Notes: a model not told the origin generated them from the sequence alone. A DNA stretch of 7,232 nt from Nitriliruptorales bacterium (GCA_007119305.1 SKPY01000434.1:1-7232); one strand, 5' to 3'. Numbered from the stretch's first letter, positions 1 to 6,401 are shown. Program-made: numbers and translations.

Positions 1-131
1 AACCGATCCGGAAGGAGGAAGTACAGGATCTGGTCACGCCAGGTCGCGGGACTCGCCAGGACCCGCCCCCGCGGCGACAGGCTGGCCTCCGCAAGGCTCG
101 CTGGTGCGTCGAGCTCAACCGCAGTTCGCAT
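1..131 (-). CDS. Alpha-amylase-family (GH13-like) glycosidase, N-terminal fragment cut by window edge
   Basis: Only the first 43 codons are visible; the rest lies left of the window. The ATG at 131 is preceded by a perfect AGGAGG (complement of 138-143) six bases upstream, which makes this start convincing. The peptide begins MRTAVELDAPASLAEA and reaches WRDQILYFLLPDR. In GH13 alpha-amylase and maltogenic enzymes, a tryptophan followed by a short hydrophobic strand ending in DRF (often YFLLPDRFxDG) marks the first beta strand of the catalytic barrel, so a starch- or glycogen-type alpha-glucan hydrolase or transglycosylase is likely. There is no signal peptide before this strand, suggesting a cytoplasmic enzyme. 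The catalytic residues are outside the window, so family and substrate are inferred from one motif. The gene is divergent from the oxidoreductase at 367. Confidence 0.72.
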   Translation of the reverse strand, partial: MRTAVELDAPASLAEASLSPRGRVLASPATWRDQILYFLLPDR

Positions 132-366
132 GGGTCGCCTCCTGCCGGTGCCTGCACCGCCTCACGGTAGAGGATGCGTGGGCGTCGAGGAGGACGAACT
201 GCGCCTCGGCGCTGCACGGGAGATCTGCGCTGATGGAGGCGGCGCGGTCCTGGTGCCTGCTCGAGGGCTCGGATCGGCTGTTACGCTCTGAGCGCCATGG
301 CGAGGGCGGGGCACACCCGACCGCGTGCCCGAGCGTCTCGTGGGGATGGTCGCCGGGAGCTACCTC
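132..366. other. Divergent intergenic region between glycosidase and oxidoreductase genes
   Basis: This 235-base gap separates two divergently transcribed genes and must hold promoters for one or both. The ribosome binding sites are clear: AGGAGG in 138-143 on the minus strand and GGGAG at 355-359 on the plus strand. A weak -10-like TACGCT lies at 282-287, but no -35 element sits at proper spacing, so I do not call a promoter. Reading frames crossing the region are low-complexity and arginine-rich and have no good start. Confidence 0.5.
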
Positions 367-1755
367 ATGACTGTGATCGCCACCGACTATCTGATCATCG
401 GCGCGGGACTGTCTGGGATGGCGTTCGCCGACTCGCTGATCGCCGAGTCGGACGCAGACGTCGTGCTGGTGGACCGTCGACACCGCCCGGGGGGCCATTG
501 GCACGACGCCTATCCGTTCGTGCGCCTCCACATGCCCTCGGCCAACTACGGCGTCAACTCGCGGGCCCTGGGCAGCGACTCGACCGATGAGGCCGGACTG
601 AACGCAGGGCTCTACGAGCGCGCCACCGCGGCGGAGATCTGCACGTACTTCCACCGGGTGCTCGAGGAGCACCTGCTGCCGTCGGGGCAGGTGCGCTTCT
701 TCGGGATGAGCGACTACCTCGGCCAGGGTTCGAACGGACACGAGTTCGTGTCCCGCCTGACCGGGGAGGCAATCACGGTGCGTGTGCGGCGCAAGCTCGT
801 CGATGCCACCTATCTCGAGTCATCGGTGCCGTCGACGCACACGCCGTCGTTCGGGGTCGACCCGGGCGTACGGCTGACCGCGCCCAACGACCTGGTCGCG
901 CTGGCCGAGCCCGGCACGGGCTACACGGTCATCGGAGCCGGCAAGACCGCCATGGACGCCTGCCAGTGGCTGCTCGACAACGGCGTCGCGCCGGAGATGC
1001 TCCGCTGGATCAGGGCCCGGGACGCCTGGCTCCTCGACCGGGCCTTCTATCAGCCGCTGGATCAAGTGGCCACGTTCATCGAGGGGGTGTCGCTCCAAGT
1101 CGAGGCCGCGGCTCAAGCACACGATGTTGATGATCTCTTCCGTCGCCTCGAGGCCTGCGGGCAGCTCGTCCGGCTCGATCCGACCGTCGAGCCCACGATG
1201 TTCCACGGTGCGTCGGTGAGCGCCGCCGAGCTGGAGAGCCTGCGCAGGGTCGAGAATGTGGTCCGCAAGGGCCGGGTCGTGCACCTCGGGGCCGACCGGA
1301 TCGTGCTGGATGAAGGGTCGATCCCCACCGACGCCGGCCAGGTCCATGTGGACTGCACGGCCGCCGGCCTCAAGGTGGCGACCGCGCGTCCGATCTTCGA
1401 ACCCGACCGGATCACCTTGCAGCAGGTCCGGCAGTCCCAACCGTCCGTCAACGCCGCCCTCCTCGGCTTCGTCGAGGCAGCCCGAGACGACGACGCGGAC
1501 AAGAACCGGCTCTGCCCACCCAACCCGTATCCGGACGCGGCGGTCGACTGGATCGCGTGGTCCTACATCGGCCAGCGGACCGAGGGGGTGTGGTCTGAAG
1601 AGCCCGACCTGCAGGCATGGTTGGGCGCTTCTCGGCTCAACCTCGCACGTGGCTTCAGGGATCACCTGGGTGATCCTCGGATGCAGTCAGCGTTGGGCCG
1701 CCTGATCGCGAACAGGGAAGCGGCCATCACGAATCTCGCACAGCTCCTCCCTTGA
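367..1755 (+). CDS. FAD/NAD(P)-dependent oxidoreductase, flavin monooxygenase-like
   Basis: This encodes a soluble flavoprotein of 462 residues. An FAD-binding Rossmann motif IIGAGLSG (G12, G14, G17) follows the first beta strand, and D36 ends the second strand, where it would hold the FAD ribose. The next stretch, RRHRPGGHW, is typical of flavin-containing monooxygenases and related amine or ketone oxidisers. A second dinucleotide motif, TVIGAGKTAMD (G190-x-G192-x-x-A195), fits NAD(P)H binding. Together they suggest an enzyme that reduces FAD with NAD(P)H and oxygenates or oxidises a small substrate, which cannot be named from sequence. The start at 367 has GGGAG seven bases upstream; an in-frame GTG at 325 lacks a good site and would add 14 residues before the Rossmann strand. 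The gene stands alone, converging on the response regulator gene with 127 bases between stops. A reductase without monooxygenase activity remains possible. Confidence 0.85.
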   Translation: MTVIATDYLIIGAGLSGMAFADSLIAESDADVVLVDRRHRPGGHWHDAYPFVRLHMPSANYGVNSRALGSDSTDEAGLNAGLYERATAAEICTYFHRVLEEHLLPSGQVRFFGMSDYLGQGSNGHEFVSRLTGEAITVRVRRKLVDATYLESSVPSTHTPSFGVDPGVRLTAPNDLVALAEPGTGYTVIGAGKTAMDACQWLLDNGVAPEMLRWIRARDAWLLDRAFYQPLDQVATFIEGVSLQVEAAAQAHDVDDLFRRLEACGQLVRLDPTVEPTMFHGASVSAAELESLRRVENVVRKGRVVHLGADRIVLDEGSIPTDAGQVHVDCTAAGLKVATARPIFEPDRITLQQVRQSQPSVNAALLGFVEAARDDDADKNRLCPPNPYPDAAVDWIAWSYIGQRTEGVWSEEPDLQAWLGASRLNLARGFRDHLGDPRMQSALGRLIANREAAITNLAQLLP

Positions 1756-1882
1756 GGACGCGAGGACGAGCAGGGCCTGGCCGGGATGACGGCCCGCCAG
1801 CTCGACGTCGTCGAACGGTCAACAGGGCGACGTTGGGCCGCGCCCGTGCTCCGCGCCGGTGCGTTGTGCCCTGTCATGGTGC

Positions 1883-2530
1883 TTACGTGGCGCGCAGGTA
1901 GGTGAGGACGGCTAGGACGCGACGGTGGTCGTCAGGGGCGGGGAGCAGGTCGAGCTTGGTGAATATGCTCGCGACGTGCGATTCGATGGTCTTGGCGCCG
2001 AGGTGGAGTCTCTGGGAGATCGCGTGGTTGGTTCGGCCTTGGGCCATGAGGGCCAGCACGTCACGTTCGCGTGGGGTGAGGCTGGCGATCCGGTCCTGTT
2101 GTCGACGGCGGCCGAGCAGCGCGGCGACCACGTCGGGGTCGATCACCGCTCCGCCCGTTCCGACCTGGGTGACGGCATCAGTGAAGTCGGTGAGGGCTGT
2201 GATGCGGTCTTTGAGGAGGTAGCCAACGCGGGTGGGGTTGTCGGCCAGCAGGCGCATCGCGTGGTGGGTTTCGACGTGGTGGGACAGCACCAGCACCCCG
2301 AGGTGCGGGTGCTGTGCGCGCAGTTCGATGGCGGCCACGAGGCCCTCGTCGGTGTGGGTGGGAGGCATGCGGATGTCAACGATGGCCACGTCGGGGCGGT
2401 TCGCCTCGACCGCGGCGTTGAGCTCGGCGGCGTCGGCCGCTTGGGCGACGACCTCGAACCGGCTGCCCTCGAGCAGCCGGGCGAGTCCCTCGCGGAACAG
2501 CAGCGAGTCGTCGGCTATGGCGACGCGCAT
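1883..2530 (-). CDS. NarL/FixJ-family DNA-binding response regulator
   Basis: The protein (215 residues) is a two-domain transcription regulator and the output of the upstream kinase. The receiver domain (about 1-125) has the acidic pair D7 and D8, phosphoacceptor D52 in VAIVDIRMPP, switch serine S83 and lysine K107 in GYLLKDR. After a short linker, a LuxR-type helix-turn-helix covers about 151-196: LTPRERDVLALMAQGRTN, then a recognition helix around KTIESHVASIF. All residues needed for phosphorylation are present. The ATG at 2530 lies inside the kinase gene, whose TAG ends at 2515, a 16-base overlap with GGAG five bases before the start. It is therefore almost surely co-transcribed and translationally coupled with the kinase. 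It is the last gene of the three-gene operon. Its DNA targets are unknown; the divergent region at 5021-5232 is a reasonable candidate for autoregulation. Confidence 0.95.
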   Translation of the reverse strand: MRVAIADDSLLFREGLARLLEGSRFEVVAQAADAAELNAAVEANRPDVAIVDIRMPPTHTDEGLVAAIELRAQHPHLGVLVLSHHVETHHAMRLLADNPTRVGYLLKDRITALTDFTDAVTQVGTGGAVIDPDVVAALLGRRRQQDRIASLTPRERDVLALMAQGRTNHAISQRLHLGAKTIESHVASIFTKLDLLPAPDDHRRVLAVLTYLRAT

Positions 2531-4641
2531 GGGATCTCCGCCCGCAGTCGGGTCCCGTCCCCCGCGGGGCTGTCGATGTGCAGGCTACCGCCGAGGGCGG
2601 CGACCCGGTCGGCAAGCCCAGCGAGCCCGGACCCGGGCGAGGCGAGCGCGCCGCCGACGCCGTCGTCGGCGACTGTGACGACGAGGCTGCCGTCCAGTCG
2701 GTCGATCTCTACGGTCGCGAGGGTCGCGCCGGCGTGTTTGGCCGCGTTGGTCAGCCCCTCGGCGACCAGGTAGTAGACGGTGATCTCGATCGGGGCGGGC
2801 AGGCGCCCGGTGTGCTGGATGCGGGCTTCCACCGGCAACGGCGCCCGCTCCGCCAGCGCTTCCAGCGCAGCGACCAGTCCGCCTTCGGTGACGATCGCCG
2901 GGTGGATGCCCCTGGAGAGCCGGCGCAGCTCGGCGAGGGTCGCGGTGATCTCGCAGGCGGCGTCGTCGACCGTGGCGGCCACCTGCTCCGGCGGATCACG
3001 CCCGACTCGGGTGGCGGCGGTCTTCAGCACCAGCGCGAGGGTCACGAGCCGTTGCTGAACCCCGTCGTGGAGGTCGCGTTCGAGCCGTCGGCGCTCCTCG
3101 TCCTGAGCGGCGACGAGCCGCTGGCGGGACTCTTTGACCTCTTCGACGAGCCGTACGTTGCTCAACACGAGTCCCGCCTGGGCGGCCACGTCGGCGAGCA
3201 GACGACGCTCGGTGGGTGTCAGGGACCGCCCGGGCGGCATGTGCAGGGCGACGGCGCCGAGCAGCTCGCCGTGGTGGCGGACCTCCACCGTGTGCGACGG
3301 GCCCGTGAGCAGTGGCGAGCCGTCCCCCCTCAAGGCCACGCTCTGCCGGCCGGGCTGTGGCGGCCAGGCGGCCGCTCGGTGGAGCTCGCCACCCACGACC
3401 AGCCACACCTCGGTCTCGGTGGCCCCGGTGCCGTCTGCCACGAACTGCGCGAGCTGCGGGAGCGCGTCGCCGGCGGCCAGGGTGCTGCCCATCCGCTGGG
3501 AGAACTCCGCCAGCACCTGGTAGGGGGTTGCCTGCGGCCCGTAGACCAGCCGGTTGGCCAGGTGCTGCACCCGAGCGCGGACGGGCTGGAACACGACCGC
3601 CACGACCGCGGTGGCCAGCACCGCCAGGCCGAGGCTGAGCTCCCCGGCGGCTCCGACCGCCGCCCCCACCCCAGCCACGACAGCGACGTAGACGCCGGTG
3701 ATGAGCGCGACGAGGACGCCGATGGTGATGGACTTGGAGACGACGAGGTCGAGGTCGTACAGGTCGTGCTTGAAGATCGCGACGAAGGCGGCGGCGGGCA
3801 CGGCGGCGACCGCAACCGGGAACAACACCTCGGCCGCGACCTCGGCGGGTCGCCAGCCCTCCGAGCCGATGCTGACCGCCACGAGCGCCACGGCCGGCAG
3901 CACAGCGGCGTAGGCGAACCAGCGGATCTGCCGGCGCTCCACCCCGACTGAGCGCCGGTACCGGATGATCAGCGAGGCGGCCGAGGCGATCACGGCGAGC
4001 ACGAACAGCACCCAGCCCAGGCCAGGGTCCAGGCGGCCCACCGCGGCGATCCCCGCCGGGTTGTCGACCTGCGGGAAGCTCCCCAGCGGTTCGGGCACCG
4101 TCGCCCACGTGAACAGCCACACCCCCAGCGCCACGACCGTGAACCAGGCCACCGGCCGCCAGCGCCGCGACGGCAGCGCCCCATCCGGGAACACCTGCAG
4201 CAGAAAGGTGAAGGCGAGCCCGAACCCCACTGCGACGACCCACTCGGAGATCCACGCCGCCGTGCGCGCACCAGCCAACGAACCGGGCCGCGCCAGCAGT
4301 CCCGAGCTGGCGTACTGCCAGGTGAACACCCACAGGAGGAGCCCCCCTCCCGACCCGAGGAAGATCCACCCCACGCGGTTGCCTGGCCGACGCCTCACGA
4401 TCAGCGCGCCCAGCAGCACGTAGACCAGGAACGCGAGGACCAGCGCGCCGTCGAGGAGGTGGGAGCTGCCCGTCAACGGCTCCACCTGACCCGACGGCGT
4501 GAGCACGATGAACAGCAGCGCTGCGCCCGCCAACCCCACCGCCACCGCCAGGACCGCCCACATGCCCATCACCACCAGCCGACCTCCTGCGCGCTGACCC
4601 GCAGCGACACCCGCGCCCCCATCCGTCGGGGCGGCGGCCAT
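2515..4641 (-). CDS. Membrane sensor histidine kinase with GAF-like and HisKA_3/HATPase_c domains
   Basis: This 708-residue kinase would sense an unknown signal and phosphorylate its partner regulators. The N-terminal half (about 22-352) holds roughly ten hydrophobic membrane segments. Conserved-looking loops include FPDGALPSRRWRPV near 151-164 and GVERRQIRWFAYA near 233-245, a pattern I associate with actinobacterial kinases. Residues about 375-495 resemble a GAF domain and lead into a coiled, charged linker (about 497-520). The HisKA_3 H-box is RRRLERDLHDGVQQR with phosphorylated H525. The ATPase domain has an N-box with N632 in LTNAAKHA, a G1 box DDGVGG at 659-664, and a second glycine-rich box starting GSGLAGLADR. 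The start at 4641 follows the upstream regulator's TGA by one base (TGAGATG). A GTG at 4680 would add 13 residues overlapping that gene and is less likely. It resembles the DesK/LiaS/NarX subfamily, which pairs with NarL-type regulators. Confidence 0.93.
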   Translation of the reverse strand: MAAAPTDGGAGVAAGQRAGGRLVVMGMWAVLAVAVGLAGAALLFIVLTPSGQVEPLTGSSHLLDGALVLAFLVYVLLGALIVRRRPGNRVGWIFLGSGGGLLLWVFTWQYASSGLLARPGSLAGARTAAWISEWVVAVGFGLAFTFLLQVFPDGALPSRRWRPVAWFTVVALGVWLFTWATVPEPLGSFPQVDNPAGIAAVGRLDPGLGWVLFVLAVIASAASLIIRYRRSVGVERRQIRWFAYAAVLPAVALVAVSIGSEGWRPAEVAAEVLFPVAVAAVPAAAFVAIFKHDLYDLDLVVSKSITIGVLVALITGVYVAVVAGVGAAVGAAGELSLGLAVLATAVVAVVFQPVRARVQHLANRLVYGPQATPYQVLAEFSQRMGSTLAAGDALPQLAQFVADGTGATETEVWLVVGGELHRAAAWPPQPGRQSVALRGDGSPLLTGPSHTVEVRHHGELLGAVALHMPPGRSLTPTERRLLADVAAQAGLVLSNVRLVEEVKESRQRLVAAQDEERRRLERDLHDGVQQRLVTLALVLKTAATRVGRDPPEQVAATVDDAACEITATLAELRRLSRGIHPAIVTEGGLVAALEALAERAPLPVEARIQHTGRLPAPIEITVYYLVAEGLTNAAKHAGATLATVEIDRLDGSLVVTVADDGVGGALASPGSGLAGLADRVAALGGSLHIDSPAGDGTRLRAEIPCASP

Positions 4642-4642
4642 C

Positions 4643-5020
4643 TCACGCCCCCCCGCCGACGAGGGCGTGCAGCGTCTCACCGGACAGCTCCACCTTGGTG
4701 ATGAAGCCGTGCACGCCGGCCTCGCTCACCCGCTGGCCGAAGTCGACCAGCTCGCGGCTGGAGATCAGCACCACCGCCGCAGGCCCGGGCTCGGCAGCGA
4801 GGCGGCGAGCCACCTCAAAGCCGTCCAGGTCGGGCAGATGCACGTCGAGGAGCACCACCTCGGGACGCAGGTGGCGCACCGCACTGATCGCTTCCGCACC
4901 GTCGGCGGCCTCGCCCACCACCCGGTAGCCCTCGGCTTCGAGGAACGCCCGAGCCCAGGCGCGGAATCCGCGATGGTCATCCACGATCAGCACCGAGGAC
5001 GACTCTCGACGCGTTGCCAC
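4643..5020 (-). CDS. Receiver-only (single-domain) response regulator
   Basis: This 125-residue protein consists almost entirely of a receiver domain. It shows the acidic pair D14 and D15 in VLIVDDHRGF, phosphoacceptor D59 in VVLLDVHLPDLDGFEV, S87 in VVLISSRE and K109 in GFITKVE, so it should be phosphorylatable. No DNA-binding or enzymatic domain follows: the protein ends about 16 residues after the lysine with a glycine-rich tail. The GTG at 5020 is chosen because GGGAG (complement of 5030-5034) lies nine bases upstream and the receiver strand begins at once; an ATG at 5024 is out of frame and upstream in-frame extensions are arginine-rich non-receiver sequence. It is first in the operon and its stop is one base before the kinase ATG. 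Such proteins can serve as phosphate sinks, relay intermediates or allosteric modulators of the kinase; the sequence does not say which. Confidence 0.9.
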   Translation of the reverse strand: MATRRESSSVLIVDDHRGFRAWARAFLEAEGYRVVGEAADGAEAISAVRHLRPEVVLLDVHLPDLDGFEVARRLAAEPGPAAVVLISSRELVDFGQRVSEAGVHGFITKVELSGETLHALVGGGA

Positions 5021-5078
5021 CCATCGAGTCTCCCACAACGGGCAGGGTGCGTCCTCGGGGCCAGCCCTGAGCCGGCCA

Positions 5079-5094
5079 TCCGGGCGCACCCGGA
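5079..5094. repeat. Inverted repeat, 6-base arms, possible operator
   Basis: TCCGGG and CCCGGA form perfect 6-base arms around a 4-base CGCA spacer, about 60 bases upstream of the receiver-only regulator start. Two-fold symmetry and position are consistent with a regulator site, but short GC-only arms also arise by chance in DNA this rich in G and C. Confidence 0.35.
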
Positions 5095-5189
5095 CCGGGA
5101 AGCAGGGGCCTCTCCGATGACACCTGCGCCGGGGCGGACGATGCTCGCCACACAAGGCCGGCACACGCGAGCGCCGGCGGAGACGCGCC

Positions 5190-5201
5190 CCCACCGGTGG
5201 G
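5190..5201. repeat. 12-base perfect palindrome, possible operator
   Basis: CCCACCGGTGGG is fully self-complementary and ends 31 bases before the membrane-protein ATG. It is bracketed by direct repeats GCGCCGGCG at 5171-5179 and 5209-5217. The arrangement could be a binding site overlapping the promoter or leader of the plus-strand gene. No known consensus is matched. Confidence 0.35.
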
Positions 5202-5232
5202 ATGCGGGGCGCCGGCGAACCAGGAGGGCGTC

Positions 5233-5862
5233 ATGGTCGCACCGTCAACGCACACGCACGAGACGAGCACCGCGCAAGCACGCTGGTCGGTGGCCAGGTG
5301 GGCCGCCGTCAACGCCGCGGCGATGAGCGCAGCCTGGGGCCTGTTCGGCCTGTTCGGCGGCACCATCGAAGCACTCGGCGCCGAGCACGACAGCAGCGCC
5401 CGAGACCTGTCCCTGCTCACCGCCTTCATCCTCGGGGGCAGTCTGTTCGCCCATCTGCGGCAGCGGGCGCTGCTGCCCCGAGTGCCTCGAACAAAGCGCG
5501 TGGCCGCCGCCGCCATCGTCGGTCTGACGGTCGGGTTCGTCGCGGGGTTCCTCATCGCCGGGCCGCCCCTCGACTTCGTCCTCGGCATCTTCGCGATCGG
5601 CGCCGTCGCCGGCGCGGTCGAATGGCGGATCCTGCGCCACCAGCTGCGACGACACGGCAGTCTGGCTGCCATCGGTGCTGTCGCGTGGCTGGTCGCTGGC
5701 GTCGCCGCCGTCGCACCCGCTGCCCTGTTCGGCGACGCGATCGACGCCGCAGCTGGCGGCGGCACCGCCGGGTTCGTGACGATCCTGCTCCTGGTCGGGT
5801 TCGTCGGTGGGGCGGCGGGAGGCGCCCTCGAGGGCCTGGCGCTCCGTTCCCGGGTTACCTGA
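5233..5862 (+). CDS. Small polytopic membrane protein of unknown function
   Basis: I do not recognise the family. The 209-residue product has a hydrophilic, Thr/His-containing N-terminus (THTHETST), then about six hydrophobic stretches near residues 24-48, 60-76, 90-110, 112-130, 143-165 and 178-204. They are dominated by Ala, Gly and Val with several small-residue packing patterns (GLFGLFGG, GFVGGAAGGALEG). Charged loops RQRALLPRVPRTKR (77-89) and EWRILRHQLRRHG (130-142) suggest cytoplasmic positive loops. No catalytic or transport motif is visible. The ATG at 5233 is chosen for its GGAGGG (5223-5228) four bases upstream; an in-frame GTG at 5197 would add 12 residues and lacks a site. The gene is divergent from the two-component operon, so it may be its regulatory target or supply the sensed membrane state. 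That is inference from position alone. Confidence 0.8.
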   Translation: MVAPSTHTHETSTAQARWSVARWAAVNAAAMSAAWGLFGLFGGTIEALGAEHDSSARDLSLLTAFILGGSLFAHLRQRALLPRVPRTKRVAAAAIVGLTVGFVAGFLIAGPPLDFVLGIFAIGAVAGAVEWRILRHQLRRHGSLAAIGAVAWLVAGVAAVAPAALFGDAIDAAAGGGTAGFVTILLLVGFVGGAAGGALEGLALRSRVT

Positions 5863-6260
5863 CCCGAGCAGCCAGAGCCACCGCACGACGGGGCCGATCC
5901 GGCCTCGCACGCTGCGTGGGCTGCGCAGGCCTGCAGGCAGCCGCAGGGATCGTCGCGCACCTCGACCTGCCCCCGCCGACAGCTTCCGGCCGAGTCCCGC
6001 CGTCGGGTACCCCGCGCTACTGGTCGGCGCCGAACGCGGCCCAATGTCTCCGAGCCCTCGTCGAGTTCGGGACAAGGCGGGATGTTCCGCGTGGGATGGC
6101 GGCGCTGCTCAGGAGGGGGTGCGGCGAGCTGGTGCTCCTTTGCGCGCTGCCAGTAGGCGTCCTTGAGCTCCTCGGCGGTGTTCGTCCGCCCACCGGTCAC
6201 CGTGGCCGCCGTCGATGTGGCGCGGGCGGGCCGTGCGCGCGGCATCCGTACGGTGACGCC

Positions 6261-6293
6261 CGGCTACGTCTGCCCTGCAGGTCGACGTAGCCG
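6261..6293. repeat. Perfect 10-base inverted repeat (hairpin or operator)
   Basis: CGGCTACGTC (6261-6270) and GACGTAGCCG (6284-6293) are exact reverse complements around a 13-base spacer. The arms contain A and T, so they are less likely to be chance than the GC-only repeats nearby. The site is about 110 bases upstream of the cupin start. No T tract follows on either strand, so an intrinsic terminator of usual form is unlikely; a leader hairpin, a T-less terminator or a regulator site all fit. Confidence 0.6.
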
Positions 6294-6389
6294 TAAGTTG
6301 CCAAAGCCCCGGGGGGAGGGGGCAAGACGCCCCTGCACGGCGTCGGACGACAGGCGGACCATGACCTGACCGGGCAGTACACCGGAGCG

Positions 6390-6396
6390 AAGGAGG
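6390..6396 (+). promoter_or_regulatory. Ribosome binding site fixing the cupin GTG start
   Basis: AAGGAGG lies five bases before the GTG at 6402, an almost ideal match to the 16S rRNA 3' end. It decides for this GTG start and indicates efficient translation. Confidence 0.85.
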
Positions 6397-6401
6397 CCAC
6401 C

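Larger units (their letters stand above)
5021..5232. promoter_or_regulatory. Divergent control region between signalling operon and membrane-protein gene
   Basis: This 212-base region lies between the divergent starts at 5020 (minus) and 5233 (plus), so promoters for the kinase operon and the membrane protein must lie here or overlap it. It contains an inverted repeat TCCGGG-CGCA-CCCGGA at 5079-5094 and a perfect 12-base palindrome at 5190-5201, flanked by two copies of GCGCCGGCG. I see no clear -35/-10 pair. The regulatory role is inferred from position. Confidence 0.5.
5863..6401. other. 539-base gap with no confident gene
   Basis: No reading frame here has a good start plus a recognisable product. 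Frames spanning it on either strand are Arg/Pro/Ala-rich and continue as shadows of the membrane-protein gene. One part, 6036-6245 on the minus strand, reads more like protein (containing TAEELKDAYWQRAKEHQLA) but lacks a ribosome binding site and I recognise no family. The gap also holds a short palindrome GCAGGCCTGC at 5925-5934, CCGTACGG at 6246-6253, a strong inverted repeat at 6261-6293 and a G-tract at 6311-6322. No T-rich terminator follows the membrane-protein stop. Confidence 0.5.

Noticed and set aside
325..366. Upstream GTG start for the oxidoreductase at 325
   Set aside because: There is no ribosome binding site before it, whereas the ATG at 367 has GGGAG at good spacing and places the Rossmann strand near the N-terminus as usual.
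115..741. Minus-strand 208-codon open frame opposite the oxidoreductase start
   Set aside because: It is antisense to the clear FAD-binding N-terminus, has a composition rich in His, Arg and Val typical of shadow frames, and carries no recognisable motif. The real minus-strand gene here is in another frame, starting at 131.
1756..1882. Possible terminator between the convergent oxidoreductase and regulator genes
   Set aside because: Only 5- to 7-base imperfect pairings with long loops (such as GGGCC/GGCCC and GACGTCG/CGACGTT) are visible, with no T tract on either strand.
2578..3951. Long plus-strand open frame of 457 codons
   Set aside because: It lies antisense to the histidine kinase, whose H, N and G boxes are intact. 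The plus-strand product is Gly/Asp/Arg-rich and domain-free, as expected from high GC.
2996..4561. Second long minus-strand frame of 521 codons inside the kinase
   Set aside because: It is Arg/Gly/Ala-rich and shifted relative to the kinase frame, which has membrane segments and catalytic motifs.
6066..6073. TTCGGGAC, resembling half of a DosR dormancy box
   Set aside because: The second half-site is absent, it is over 300 bases from the cupin start, and the hibernation-factor promoter is outside the window. An 8-base match is expected by chance.
4977..6245. Minus-strand 422-codon open frame across the divergent region
   Set aside because: Most of it is antisense to the membrane-protein gene and would overlap the control region. 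Only the 6036-6245 part looks protein-like, reported separately with low confidence.
6163..6369. Plus-strand 68-codon open frame upstream of the cupin
   Set aside because: It has no ribosome binding site, runs through the inverted repeat and G-tract, and its Arg/Ala-rich product shows no motif.
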